NCBI GenBank assembly: GCA_018400535.1
Contig: JAGYMQ010000095.1
Location: forward strand, 1-58,346
Direction: 5' to 3'
DNA: 58,346 nt
DNA from: Candidatus Cloacimonadota bacterium
GTDB lineage: Bacteria > Cloacimonadota > Cloacimonadia > Cloacimonadales > TCS61
Below the pieces are notes generated by a model, which made no database searches, had not been told where the DNA came from, and worked only from the letters and a program-made list of their open reading frames with translations. Of this stretch, positions 26,233 to 35,393 are shown one piece after another; within the stretch, counting starts at the first letter, position 1; every line of letters begins with the position of its first letter. Made by a program: the position numbers and the translations under genes.

Positions 26233-27238
26233 AGTTGGATTTTTGTTAATAATTTTTTGGGTATTGTTATCCCATTCTTCTGCCCAAGATAAAATTATCT
26301 TTCCCAAAGATCACACCCTGGAAGACCAACTGGTTTACATTGATTCTGCTGAAATAGAATTGGATGACAAGATCAATTTTTTGGAAAATATTTTGATTAT
26401 GAAAGAAGAAGAAATTGAAAAATCACAGCTGTATCAAATCAAATATCAGCTGGCAAATTATTATTATCACAAACAAAATTTCCTCTTAGCTGTGAAATAT
26501 TTCAAAGAAAGTCTTTTGCTGAATTCGGAACTTTACCAATCCAAAATCGACCAACAGATCATAGAATTGCAGAAAAAAGATCAGCTTCAACAGGAGCAGA
26601 TCGAAACACAGATCGGAATCAGAAATTTCTTCGCAATTATTTTTGTGATTTTCGTCTTTATTGCCGGTTTCCTTTTTGTGAAATATTATCGAAAAAATCA
26701 GGAACATCAATATTTGCAATCACAACACAAAAAACTGCAAACTTTAGCGACCAAAGATCCTCTGACAAATTTAGCCAATCGGCGATCGATGAAAGAAAAA
26801 TTGCAATATGAAATTTATCGTTATCAAAGGAATAAAAAAGAATTCTCTGTAATCATTAGCGATATCGATCATTTCAAAAGATTTAACGATCAATTTGGTC
26901 ACGATTGCGGAGATTATGTTCTGGAAACATTATCTTTAATCATAACTCAAAAACTCCGCAAACAGGATATAATCGGTAGATGGGGTGGTGAAGAATTTTT
27001 GATCCTGTTACCAGAAACTTCAATTGATGGCGCATTTATCGTTGCTGAAAAGATCAGAAAAGAAATTATGAAATACAATTTTAAATATGAAGATAAATTG
27101 CTCTCGATCACGATGACCTTTGGCATTAGCACCTATAATTCTTTTATTGGATTGAAAAATTGCGTCAAACAAGCAGATATTGCTCTTTATAAAGGAAAAA
27201 ATAGTGGACGGAACTGCGTTATTGCCTATGAATCATAA
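26225..27238 (+). CDS. Membrane-bound diguanylate cyclase with TPR-like sensor (GGDEF)
   Basis: I place the start at 26225, where AGGAAGAG lies upstream and a signal peptide (MNRVGFLLIIFWVLLSHSSA) begins at once; it overlaps the preceding gene by 8 nt. The 337-residue product has a periplasmic helical region with a single TPR-like repeat (YYYHKQNFLLAVKYFKESLL, about 80-99), a transmembrane helix (about 134-154) and a GGDEF domain. GGEEF is at 254-258 and the I-site RKQD at 245-248. The catalytic halves of the two neighbours are alike, so they probably arose by tandem duplication; the sensor part differs. Confidence 0.9.
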   Translation: MNRVGFLLIIFWVLLSHSSAQDKIIFPKDHTLEDQLVYIDSAEIELDDKINFLENILIMKEEEIEKSQLYQIKYQLANYYYHKQNFLLAVKYFKESLLLNSELYQSKIDQQIIELQKKDQLQQEQIETQIGIRNFFAIIFVIFVFIAGFLFVKYYRKNQEHQYLQSQHKKLQTLATKDPLTNLANRRSMKEKLQYEIYRYQRNKKEFSVIISDIDHFKRFNDQFGHDCGDYVLETLSLIITQKLRKQDIIGRWGGEEFLILLPETSIDGAFIVAEKIRKEIMKYNFKYEDKLLSITMTFGISTYNSFIGLKNCVKQADIALYKGKNSGRNCVIAYES

Positions 27239-27267
27239 AACCAGGCAGAATGTTCCAAAAAACAATA

Positions 27268-27990
27268 TTAGCTAAATTTCCTGGCTTTGACCCAAAGAAA
27301 ACCTTCTTGTCCCGGTTCATAAGATAGATTTCCGCTGAAAAAAGGTTTGTAAAGATCATTTTCAGGACCTTTTTTTGTAACTCGATAAGATTGAACTTCC
27401 AATTTATTCAATAAATTCTCTTTGATCTTTTTCTCATTAAGTCGCTGCGGTTCAGAAGGTGATGCTGGTTCTTCCAGATTGAAACTGCCGATAAAGACAC
27501 CATCAGGTTTCATGATCCGTAATATCTCAGCACACATCAAAGAAAAATTGTCCACATGATCAATTGCATTTAGCGTGAATATCACATCCACAAATTCTGA
27601 AGGCAAGGGGATAACTTTTTCAGTTGATTTCAAATATATCATATCGTGTGATATAAGGTTTTCTGTAAATTCATCTGCATAACGATCTGCTAAAACTTCG
27701 ATGCCAATTCGCAAACTTGCAGATTTTGCCCAAACTAAACTGCCACGTGGTCCACAACCAAAATCAGCTACAATTTTTCCTTGCAAGAAATCAGCACTCG
27801 ATTCTTCGGCCATAGCCAACATCAGTTTTTGGTAATGAGAATTTGTGAATTTTCCCCGGTCAATTTCAAATTTTCTTCGCCAAAAAGACAAGGCAGCTAC
27901 GTCTTTTTCAAGGAATAGATTTTGAATTGGACGTAGAATATTTTTTATTCGCTTGGGCAACAGCGTCCGAATTCTGGATTTTTTTAACAT
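27268..27990 (-). CDS. SAM-dependent methyltransferase
   Basis: The product has about 240 residues. Motif I is GKIVADFGCGPRGSLVWA, followed by an acidic strand (RIGIEVLADRYADEF) and 'FVDVIFTLNAIDHVDNF', typical of methyltransferase-11-type enzymes. The start at 27990 is chosen because GGGTGA lies just upstream; an in-frame TTG at 28011 would add 7 residues but has no ribosome binding site. The N-terminal region (LLPKRIKNILRPIQNLFLEK) is basic and may contact membranes. A possible 30-codon leader ORF ends 4 bp upstream. The substrate is unknown. Confidence 0.8.
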   Translation of the reverse strand: MLKKSRIRTLLPKRIKNILRPIQNLFLEKDVAALSFWRRKFEIDRGKFTNSHYQKLMLAMAEESSADFLQGKIVADFGCGPRGSLVWAKSASLRIGIEVLADRYADEFTENLISHDMIYLKSTEKVIPLPSEFVDVIFTLNAIDHVDNFSLMCAEILRIMKPDGVFIGSFNLEEPASPSEPQRLNEKKIKENLLNKLEVQSYRVTKKGPENDLYKPFFSGNLSYEPGQEGFLWVKARKFS

Positions 27991-27994
27991 CGAT

Positions 27995-28087
27995 TCACCC
28001 ACAGAGATCAAGCAGATAGTAGATAAAAATATTTGTGTTACACTTTATTAAACATTTTACACGATTTCGATCCTGACAAATTTTCAT
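27995..28087 (-). CDS. Possible 30-residue leader peptide upstream of the methyltransferase
   Basis: An ATG (28085-28087) preceded at ideal distance by AGGAGA (28095-28100) opens a 30-codon frame ending in TGA at 27995-27997, four bases before the methyltransferase ATG. The peptide starts MKICQDRNRVKCLIKC and ends YYLLDLCG, with four cysteines. The ribosome binding site is better than that of the methyltransferase itself, so the short frame may couple translation of that gene. I recognise no family. It could also be chance. Confidence 0.35.
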   Translation of the reverse strand: MKICQDRNRVKCLIKCNTNIFIYYLLDLCG

Positions 28088-28207
28088 ATTATGTTCTCCT
28101 TTCGAATGAATTCAAGTAAGCTTCAAATAACGATTTTATAGGAAAAATGGCATTGATTTTGTCAAAGGTTTTTCTTTTCAATCTTCCAAAAATGTATTTT
28201 GTTCTTC

Positions 28208-28237
28208 TTGTAATTGATATTTTCAGTGTTTTATAAT
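28208..28237 (+). promoter_or_regulatory. Possible promoter of the methylmalonyl-CoA mutase gene
   Basis: A TTGTAA (28208-28213) and a perfect TATAAT (28232-28237) are 18 nt apart, 53 bp before the start at 28291. The remainder of the gap between the divergent genes is AT-rich and holds only this and the putative leader peptide on the other strand. Confidence 0.4.
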
Positions 28238-28290
28238 TGACAATTTTTCAGCTTTTTAGCTTTTGAAAAAAAAAGTTGCAGGAGAAAAAG

Positions 28291-29952
28291 ATGACAAAAA
28301 CTTTTGATGAACAAAAGAAATTATATCAGGAAGCTGTCGATAAAACAATTTCCCGCTTTCCTGAAAGAAAAAAGAAATTCGTCACCGGATCTGATAAAAA
28401 AGTAGAAAGAGTTTACACTCCAGAAAATTTGAATGATTATGATTATTCCCGCGATCTTGGCTTTCCAGGAATTTATCCTTACACGCGCGGAGTTCAACCC
28501 ACAATGTATCGTGGGAGATTTTGGACAATGCGCCAATATGCTGGTTTTGGAACTGCCAAAGAATCTAATGCACGCTATAAATTTTTATTGCAAAAAGGAC
28601 AGACTGGCTTGAGTATCGCATTTGATCTTCCCACTCAGATGGGCTATGACAGCGATCACATAATGAGCGAGGGCGAAGTGGGAAAAGTGGGCGTTGCGAT
28701 CGATTCGCTGGCTGATATGGAAATCCTATTCGATGGAATTCCGCTGGATAAAGTTTCCACTTCGATGACGATCAATGCTCCAGCTTCCGTTCTTCTGGCA
28801 ATGTATGTGGCAGTTGCAGAAAAGCAAGGTGTTTCCAAAGATAAATTGCGTGGAACTATCCAAAATGATATTTTGAAAGAATACATTGCCCGTGGAACTT
28901 ATATTTTCCCGCCGCAAGAATCGATGCGCATCATCACAGATATTTTTGAATATTGTTCTGCTGAAATTCCCCGTTGGAACACGATCTCAATTTCTGGCTA
29001 TCATATTCGCGAAGCTGGTTCGACAGCTGCTCAAGAAATTGCTTTCACAATCGCAGATGGCATTGCCTACGTGAAAGCAGCGATCGAAAGCGGATTGGAA
29101 ATAGATAAGTTTGCACCTCGACTATCATTCTTTTTCAATGCTCATAATGATCTTCTAGAAGAAGTTGCAAAATTCCGCTCAGCCAGATTGCTTTGGGCAA
29201 AGATCATGAAAGAAAAATTCGGAGCAAAAAATTCAAAATCGATGAAACTACGTTTCCACACGCAAACTGCCGGTTGCACTTTAACAGCTCAGCAACCAGA
29301 TAATAACATCGTGCGCGTTGCTATTCAAACTCTTGCTGCTGTGATGGGTGGAACACAAAGTCTTCATACAAATTCTCGCGACGAAGCACTGGCTCTTCCC
29401 ACCGAAGATTCTGTCCAGATCGCACTGCGCACACAGCAGATCGTTGCGCACGAAAGCGGCGTAGCAAATACTGTTGATCCTCTGGCAGGTTCCTATTTTG
29501 TAGAAAAATTGACTTCCGATATTGCAAAAGAAGCTCAAGAGATGATCGATAAAATCGAGAAAATGGGCGGAATGGTCAGCGCTATCGAAAAAGGATATGT
29601 TCAGCAACAGATTCAGAATGCAGCTTATGATTATCAAAAATCAATTGAGAATAATGAGCGTATCGTGGTTGGCGTGAACGAATTCAAAGCAGATGAAAAG
29701 ATAAAACCAGAGCTTTTGAAAGTTGATCCAAAAATTGGTGAAAATCAAAAGAAAAAATTACAAGAATTGAAGGCAAAACGAGATAACAAAACAGTTGAAA
29801 TAAAATTAGAAGCTATTCGTCACGCAGCAAAAAGCGATGAAAACTTGATGCCAAAAATTGTGGAAGCCGTAAAAGAATATGCCACTTTGGGAGAAATTTG
29901 CGGAATTCTGCGCGAAGAATTCGGTGAATATGAAGAGAATGTGATTTTATAA
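28291..29952 (+). CDS. Methylmalonyl-CoA mutase, large (catalytic) subunit without B12 domain
   Basis: The start is at 28291, with AGGAG at 28280-28284. The 553-residue product is the TIM-barrel substrate domain of methylmalonyl-CoA mutase, with conserved [18 protein letters not shown] and [13 protein letters not shown] near the N-terminus and [20 protein letters not shown], '[20 protein letters not shown]' and '[20 protein letters not shown]' later. These are hallmarks of the methylmalonyl/isobutyryl mutase family. It stops before the B12-binding DxHxxG domain, so a separate small subunit is required; none is in the window. It interconverts succinyl-CoA and methylmalonyl-CoA, in propionate metabolism. 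Confidence 0.92.
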   Translation: MTKTFDEQKKLYQEAVDKTISRFPERKKKFVTGSDKKVERVYTPENLNDYDYSRDLGFPGIYPYTRGVQPTMYRGRFWTMRQYAGFGTAKESNARYKFLLQKGQTGLSIAFDLPTQMGYDSDHIMSEGEVGKVGVAIDSLADMEILFDGIPLDKVSTSMTINAPASVLLAMYVAVAEKQGVSKDKLRGTIQNDILKEYIARGTYIFPPQESMRIITDIFEYCSAEIPRWNTISISGYHIREAGSTAAQEIAFTIADGIAYVKAAIESGLEIDKFAPRLSFFFNAHNDLLEEVAKFRSARLLWAKIMKEKFGAKNSKSMKLRFHTQTAGCTLTAQQPDNNIVRVAIQTLAAVMGGTQSLHTNSRDEALALPTEDSVQIALRTQQIVAHESGVANTVDPLAGSYFVEKLTSDIAKEAQEMIDKIEKMGGMVSAIEKGYVQQQIQNAAYDYQKSIENNERIVVGVNEFKADEKIKPELLKVDPKIGENQKKKLQELKAKRDNKTVEIKLEAIRHAAKSDENLMPKIVEAVKEYATLGEICGILREEFGEYEENVIL

Positions 29953-29978
29953 AATTTTACTTTTCAATGATGATAAAA

Positions 29979-31040
29979 CTATGAAAGCAGTTTTTGCAAA
30001 ATTCTCTCACTCGCTTTGCCATTTCCGTAAAGATCAATAGAATAATCATTTTTCTTCTCTTTTATTTCGCTGAAAGCAAATAAAATCTTTCTGGTATCGC
30101 TTCCCACAACGCTGTTAAAGCCGTGATCAACCAATTCGATCCATTCGGTCTCATCGCGCAGCGTGATGCATTGTTTTTGGAAGAAAAAGGCTTCTTTTTG
30201 CAAACCACCACTATCGGTCATCACCAGCTCACAATTTTGCAAAAGGTAGATCATTTCAAGATAACCAACAGGCGAGATCAATTTCAGATTGGAAATTTTT
30301 TTGATTTCCTGAGGTAAGATTTTCCTGGTCCTGGGATGCAATGGTAAAATGATCGTGATCTTTTCTGCTATTTTTTGAAAAGCATTAAAGATATTATTAA
30401 GCTTTTGTGGATCATCTGTATTTTCGGCACGATGGATCGTTGCTAAAACAAATTTTTCTGGAATTTCAAACTCAGGTTTACACGAAAATTTACTATAAAA
30501 TATCGCTGCATCCTGCATTACATCGCCGCTTTTAAAGATCTCTGTTAGGTGATCACTACCTATTCCCTCATTTTGCAAATTCCTTACAGCAGAATCGGTG
30601 GGACAAAACAGCAGATCACTGATCTTATCGGTAAGGATCCGATTAATCTCTTCCGGCATTCTGCGATTGAAAGAACGTAATCCCGCTTCCACATGAGCAA
30701 CTTTGATATGCAGCTTTTTAGCAGCAAGAGCTCCTGCCAGGGTGGAATTCGTATCACCATAAACTACAACCCAATCCGGTCTTTCGGAAAGCAGAACTTT
30801 TTCGATCTTTTTCAACATTCTTGCCGTCATCGCACCATGAGAAAGACTGTTCACTTCCAGATTATAATCGGGTTCAGGAATTTTCATCTGCTGGAAAAAG
30901 ATCTCGCTCATATTAGCATCGAAATGCTGCCCGGTGTGAACGATCTTTTCTTCAATCTCCGGATATTTGGCAATTTCACGACTTACCGCCGCAGCTTTTA
31001 TGAACTGCGGGCGTGCGCCGATAATGTGAGTGATTAGCAT
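29979..31040 (-). CDS. wecB: UDP-N-acetylglucosamine 2-epimerase (non-hydrolysing)
   Basis: The 353-residue enzyme converts UDP-GlcNAc to UDP-ManNAc. Motifs: IGARPQFIKAAAV at the N-terminus, VVYGDTNSTLAGA (catalytic Asp), AHVEAGLRSFNRRMPEEINR (two catalytic Glu), 'ATIHRAENTD' and TDSGGLQKEAFF. It is a GT-B-like fold. GGAG precedes the ATG. It is the last gene of the long polysaccharide block, 8 bp after the lipoprotein deacetylase, so UDP-ManNAc or its uronic acid is a likely sugar precursor of that polymer. Confidence 0.93.
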   Translation of the reverse strand: MLITHIIGARPQFIKAAAVSREIAKYPEIEEKIVHTGQHFDANMSEIFFQQMKIPEPDYNLEVNSLSHGAMTARMLKKIEKVLLSERPDWVVVYGDTNSTLAGALAAKKLHIKVAHVEAGLRSFNRRMPEEINRILTDKISDLLFCPTDSAVRNLQNEGIGSDHLTEIFKSGDVMQDAAIFYSKFSCKPEFEIPEKFVLATIHRAENTDDPQKLNNIFNAFQKIAEKITIILPLHPRTRKILPQEIKKISNLKLISPVGYLEMIYLLQNCELVMTDSGGLQKEAFFFQKQCITLRDETEWIELVDHGFNSVVGSDTRKILFAFSEIKEKKNDYSIDLYGNGKASERILQKLLS

Positions 31041-31048
31041 TTTTGCTC

Positions 31049-31765
31049 CTACTTTTTTACCAATTCTTGTAACGTTATAACTTCAAATTTATTATAATAT
31101 ATCCATTGCATAATTTCTCTAAACTCATCTGGTGGACAATTGCTTCCAAAGCCTTCGTCATCATGATATATTTTGTGAAAGCCCAATATAACCGCATATT
31201 CATTATTCTCAACAGCTCGAATTATTCTGGAGAAGATGATTTCTGGCGTAAATGAACTATCATAAGAAAAATATCCCAAATTCGTTCTGTCTATCGGGTA
31301 AAATTGCGGGATATCAATACTGCTGCGGATATTGTCATAATATTTTAAAATGATCGCTAAATGTTCTCCATTAGCAGCTCCAGAAGGTAAAGCAAATGAT
31401 TTTGGATTAAGATTATGTTCTTGCAAATTCAACAGATCTTGATGGATCTCAGATTCAACTTCCAGAAGAGAATAATCGGGCAAAAATGGATGGTTCACCG
31501 TATGACCTCCAATTTCCCAGTTATGTTGATTTGCCATTTCTTCGATCTGCTGCCAATTGCATTTTCCTTCCATTCCGATTTTACCACTATTGATAAAACT
31601 CGTAACTGGAAATCCAAATTCTTGTAATATTGCTAATGCGTGCGAGTATTGACTTTCATAAGCATCGTCGAACGTAATGACGATGTAAGGCTTTTGCTCA
31701 GTGAAAATAGTCGGTGAGCTGCAACCAATCATAATTACAAAAAACAGACTAAATATTTTTTTCAT
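31049..31765 (-). CDS. Lipoprotein polysaccharide deacetylase
   Basis: I place the start at 31765 because a lipoprotein signal follows immediately (MKKIFSLFFVIMIGC, C15). The 238-residue product is a NodB/CE4-type deacetylase: TFDD at 31-34 with the catalytic/metal Asp pair, and the metal-binding HTxxH as GHTVNH (H88, H92). The later CE4 motifs are weaker. It would remove acetyl groups from a polymer in the periplasm or at the outer membrane. It overlaps the outer-membrane barrel gene by 17 nt. The pairing of a lipoprotein deacetylase with an outer-membrane barrel recalls PgaB/PgaA of poly-GlcNAc export. Confidence 0.82.
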   Translation of the reverse strand: MKKIFSLFFVIMIGCSSPTIFTEQKPYIVITFDDAYESQYSHALAILQEFGFPVTSFINSGKIGMEGKCNWQQIEEMANQHNWEIGGHTVNHPFLPDYSLLEVESEIHQDLLNLQEHNLNPKSFALPSGAANGEHLAIILKYYDNIRSSIDIPQFYPIDRTNLGYFSYDSSFTPEIIFSRIIRAVENNEYAVILGFHKIYHDDEGFGSNCPPDEFREIMQWIYYNKFEVITLQELVKK

Positions 31766-32780
31766 AGGAAAAATTGACCTGCAAGCCGATTTCATAATAA
31801 TTATCATCAAAATCTGGTGTAAATAAACTGGCATTAATTCCCATCATAAAATGCTTTGAGAAAGGATAGAGATGCAAAAAGGAATATTCGATATTCAGAT
31901 AATCGCTAGAAAATTCTTCAATTTTGTTATAGCGATAAAAAAAGTAATTTTCCAACGATGCGAGCTTGAACTTCAAAAAGCTTTGGGACTGAGAATTCTG
32001 TTTTTGCGAAAGCTCAAAACTTTCTAAAAATAAATTTGAACCAAATTCAAAATATTGGATAGGCCGAACTATGATCTCCCACAAAGTTTTGATCTTATCA
32101 CCCTTTTCACGATTTGGCAGATATTGATAAACAAAACTCTGATAAAAAGTAAGATATGGAATTTCGAATTTTGTTTCTATTCCAAAAGAATGATTTTTTG
32201 TATTGTATTCTTCGTTTCTCCCCACGAATAAATAATAGATTTTTGCCTTTAAATTTTTATGTTTCCAATTTAATTCCAGATTTCCGATCAAATAGTGGAA
32301 ACTGTTGCCAGCGAGTAAGCCTTTGACAGCATATTTTTTCTTATGGAAAATAATTTCTCCGCCATTGAACTGATAATTCTCGATCACGCCCAGATCGTAA
32401 AACCGATCCTTCACTTGCAAAGCGTAGATTTGCGATTCTGCTCCATATTTTAAATCATCATATTTTGCAGAAAAGATGAAATCGGAAATTTCATAACTGA
32501 CACCCAGCCTGTTCAATAAAATTTCTCTCGCATAGAATTTGTCATTATAAGTAAGATCAAACCAAAATTTGCTATTCTGTCTCAGACGATATTTCCAACC
32601 AGCAAAAAAGACATTTCTATCAAAATAATTCGTAGTTTTGTATTCACGGTCGGGAAAGTGATCGAAACCAATAAACGAATTCAGTTGGAAATAGAAATTA
32701 TCCCGATCAAACATTTCCAGAGCAAAGGATTTTGTCAGAATAAAGAAAAATATTAGGAATAGGATTCTATTTCTTTTCAA
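31749..32780 (-). CDS. Outer-membrane beta-barrel protein
   Basis: The gene starts at a TTG (32778-32780): GGAG (32788-32791) lies 7 nt upstream and a signal peptide (KRNRILFLIFFFILTKSFAL) follows directly, while a longer frame would overlap the previous gene by 92 bp. The product has about 343 residues of alternating hydrophobic strands rich in Tyr/Phe ('FWFDLTYNDKFYAREI', 'YYFEIGLQVNF'-like end), consistent with a 14-18-stranded barrel. It overlaps its neighbours on both sides (14 and 17 nt). Its location between a glycosyltransferase and a deacetylase suggests a polysaccharide exporter; no family name can be assigned. Confidence 0.7.
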   Translation of the reverse strand: MKRNRILFLIFFFILTKSFALEMFDRDNFYFQLNSFIGFDHFPDREYKTTNYFDRNVFFAGWKYRLRQNSKFWFDLTYNDKFYAREILLNRLGVSYEISDFIFSAKYDDLKYGAESQIYALQVKDRFYDLGVIENYQFNGGEIIFHKKKYAVKGLLAGNSFHYLIGNLELNWKHKNLKAKIYYLFVGRNEEYNTKNHSFGIETKFEIPYLTFYQSFVYQYLPNREKGDKIKTLWEIIVRPIQYFEFGSNLFLESFELSQKQNSQSQSFLKFKLASLENYFFYRYNKIEEFSSDYLNIEYSFLHLYPFSKHFMMGINASLFTPDFDDNYYEIGLQVNFSYEKNI

Positions 32781-33993
32781 CGAGAATCTCCAAAATTGAT
32801 AAAAGTTGCGTGGCAAGTTTGTTACGATTAAAATTTTTTGACACGAATTTTCTGCCATTATTTTGATACTTTTCCATCTGCTCTGGATTATTTTTTAGAA
32901 CAAGAATTTTTTCGGTCAGATCCTCTGCACTATCCGGTTCAAAACTAATTCCAGCTTCTGCTTCCTGCAAAATTTCTTTTGCTTCTCCTTTCACACCTAA
33001 AAGAATCGGTAAACTTGCCGACATATAATCAAATAACTTGGATGGGATCGTAGTTTCAAAGACTTTTATATTACGTAATGGAATAACACCACAATCCGCT
33101 ATGGAAAAGTATTTATTCACTTCTACTTTAGGAATTTCTCCCACAAAATGTACATTATTAATTTTTTCTCTTTTTTTATGATCAAGAAGTTTCTGCTTTT
33201 CTGGTCCTGATCCAAGAAATAGAAAGCCAATTTTTTCCATTTCCAGTTTTTTAGCAGCTTGCAGAATTGTTTTCAAATTTTGCGCAAGTCCTAAGTTTCC
33301 AGCATAGACAACCAAAAAATTATAACTTTTTTTATATTTGGATAATAATTCAGGCTGCGGGTTAATCTTCTGATAACTAAGATCGCTGCCATTGCGGATA
33401 ACTTTTATCTTTTCCTTTGGAATTCCCTTTTTAATTATCCTTTGTTTGAATCTTTGTGTTACAGCAATTATCAAATTGGAATTGTTATAAAGCGCTTTTT
33501 CCAGTTTATGACTGAAATGGATTATTTTTGGATTATTCAATTCACCCATCTCGATAGCTGCATCAGGCCAAAGGTCTCGCACTTCGAAAACAAATTTAAT
33601 ATTGGGGTATATCTTTTTCAGCCACAAACCAATTTTTCCCACAAATAATGGTGGTGAAGTCACGTAAACTAGATCAAAATTTTTCCAGTTGAAAACCGTA
33701 TGAAGCGTTCCCAATAGCATAAATGAGCCATAAAAGAACAAACGCGTGATACTTGATTTTTTGGGATTAGTATAAACCCAAACTCTGTGAATGTGGAAAT
33801 TCTCCATTTTTTCTTTGATAAATAATTTTCTTTTATAATCTTCAAAAATTATACCGCGTGGATGATTCGGCATTTCTGTAAGAACAGTGACATCGTGCCC
33901 ATTTTCCGCAAAATTACGTACATTCGCCAGCGCTCGGTTTGTAGTTGCTCCAATTTCTGGATAAAAATACTGGGTGATGTAAAGGATTTTCAT
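32767..33993 (-). CDS. Glycosyltransferase family 4 (WbuB-like)
   Basis: A 408-residue GT-B enzyme. The N-terminal domain opens MKILYITQYFYPEIGATTNR, typical of WbuB-type GT4 enzymes. The C-terminal nucleotide-sugar site includes VVYAGNLGLAQNL, 'FLFLGSGPEKQKL' and the late Glu region FETTIPSKLFDYMSASLPIL. WbuB-like enzymes often transfer an N-acetyl-fucosaminyl or related amino sugar (family knowledge). It is one of four GT-B glycosyltransferases in the block and overlaps the outer-membrane barrel gene by 14 nt. Confidence 0.88.
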   Translation of the reverse strand: MKILYITQYFYPEIGATTNRALANVRNFAENGHDVTVLTEMPNHPRGIIFEDYKRKLFIKEKMENFHIHRVWVYTNPKKSSITRLFFYGSFMLLGTLHTVFNWKNFDLVYVTSPPLFVGKIGLWLKKIYPNIKFVFEVRDLWPDAAIEMGELNNPKIIHFSHKLEKALYNNSNLIIAVTQRFKQRIIKKGIPKEKIKVIRNGSDLSYQKINPQPELLSKYKKSYNFLVVYAGNLGLAQNLKTILQAAKKLEMEKIGFLFLGSGPEKQKLLDHKKREKINNVHFVGEIPKVEVNKYFSIADCGVIPLRNIKVFETTIPSKLFDYMSASLPILLGVKGEAKEILQEAEAGISFEPDSAEDLTEKILVLKNNPEQMEKYQNNGRKFVSKNFNRNKLATQLLSILEILVEKK

Positions 33994-33995
33994 CC

Positions 33996-35393
33996 TCAGG
34001 TTTTCCTCAAGATTTTAATCAATTTAATTTCAAAAGGTTGCAATTCGATAATTTTTTCATTTTTAGTATTGCCAATTTTTTGGTTGATCAACTGATATTC
34101 TCCATCAAGATAGACTTCAAAAAGGTCTAATGTATTATTAACATTGACTTTGAGTGGAAAAGATATTTCATTTTTAGAAGTATTTGAGATTATTAGAAAT
34201 ATAGTGTTTTTGTAGTCATAAGCGGTATAATCCACATCCCACAGAAGCTTACCAAAATGATCATTTTTGTCATCATTAATTTTTAAAACGTCATTATCAA
34301 TCAAATCAGGATAGTGGTAACCTTCCAAAATAGCTTTCTGAAAATCACTTTTACGAAATTCCCAAATTATTCGTTTTAGATTTTGGTAGGATGTTTTATT
34401 TATGCGATAATGACAATAAATATTAATGCCTTTTGCACCGCAAACAATGCTATCGTAAAACATAAAACGATGTTCTTTGTAAGTCGGATAGCGCGCTGTC
34501 GTTGAGCCTAATTTGATGTTTTTATGATAAGCCTGCAGAGTAACGCCATATTTTTTCTCTGAATAATGCTCTCTATTATAATCTAAAATATATTTTTTGC
34601 CGACCACGGCGTTGAAATGAAATTCCGAAAGGCGATAAAATTCTGGCATAAATTCTTCCAGATCAGTGTATATATCAGATTTTTTATGTAATGGATAGAT
34701 TTGCGGAGTGAGAATATCTACAAAATTGATCAAATAGGGATAGCGTTTTACGTAATCTCCCACAATACAAGCAGATAATTTTAGCTTATCAGATTTTTCC
34801 TGAAGAACATCATAAGCCTGCTTGGTGTTCGCATAATTCCAATTATCTTTTTGGACATCATCATTAAAATACCAGTGTACACGATCATTATCAATATATT
34901 TTTGGAAATGAACAGGAAAAACATTCAGCGGAATTATCTCCGAATCATAAATGTCATAAGTTCTTAAGAAAAACTCCAGCGGGAAATCATTGATAATCCT
35001 CTCAGCATTTTTGTTATGAACATAGTTATGCGGTTTCAGATAAAAAACAATTCCTGTAGCAACCTTATCATTATATAATTGAGAAACACGATTATACGGA
35101 TCTTTCACTTCAAATTCATCATAAGCCAATTCCAGTTGTGGAGCATAAGGTGGCCAATAGGTTTTAGCAAAATTTTCACCTTTTTGAGAAGAACCTTCAT
35201 ACCAATTTATCATGAAATATTTTTCGCCGTGACGAGTAAATTCGGAATTGGATTTACTGATAATAACAGGAGTATCTTCCAAGAGAAAAGAGGCGCGTAG
35301 AGAATCCAAATCTAACGATAACAATAAAAATATTATTAACGATATAAAATTTTTAAAACTAATCAAACTTGATAAATTCATTGATTTTTTCAT
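33996..35393 (-). CDS. Exported glycoside-hydrolase-like protein
   Basis: The 465-residue product has a signal sequence (about 1-35). The central part alternates strands and helices like a TIM barrel ('VDILTPQIYPLHKKSD', 'GINIYCHYR'), and the C-terminal 90 residues look like a beta-sandwich cap ('IFLIISNTSKNEISFPLKV', 'LQPFEIKLIKI'), a domain order common in glycoside hydrolases. I do not recognise a specific family. TGGAAG precedes the ATG, and the gene overlaps the GT9 gene by 35 nt. It may trim or modify the exported polysaccharide. Confidence 0.55.
   Translation of the reverse strand: MKKSMNLSSLISFKNFISLIIFLLLSLDLDSLRASFLLEDTPVIISKSNSEFTRHGEKYFMINWYEGSSQKGENFAKTYWPPYAPQLELAYDEFEVKDPYNRVSQLYNDKVATGIVFYLKPHNYVHNKNAERIINDFPLEFFLRTYDIYDSEIIPLNVFPVHFQKYIDNDRVHWYFNDDVQKDNWNYANTKQAYDVLQEKSDKLKLSACIVGDYVKRYPYLINFVDILTPQIYPLHKKSDIYTDLEEFMPEFYRLSEFHFNAVVGKKYILDYNREHYSEKKYGVTLQAYHKNIKLGSTTARYPTYKEHRFMFYDSIVCGAKGINIYCHYRINKTSYQNLKRIIWEFRKSDFQKAILEGYHYPDLIDNDVLKINDDKNDHFGKLLWDVDYTAYDYKNTIFLIISNTSKNEISFPLKVNVNNTLDLFEVYLDGEYQLINQKIGNTKNEKIIELQPFEIKLIKILRKT

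Noticed and set aside
29953-29978. Hairpin between the convergent mutase and wecB genes
   Set aside because: The stem is short and bulged, with no T-run at the right place on either strand.
32767-32858. Longer start for the outer-membrane barrel gene (ATG at 32858)
   Set aside because: It would overlap the glycosyltransferase by 92 bp and bury the signal peptide; the TTG at 32780 has a good ribosome binding site and begins directly at the signal peptide.
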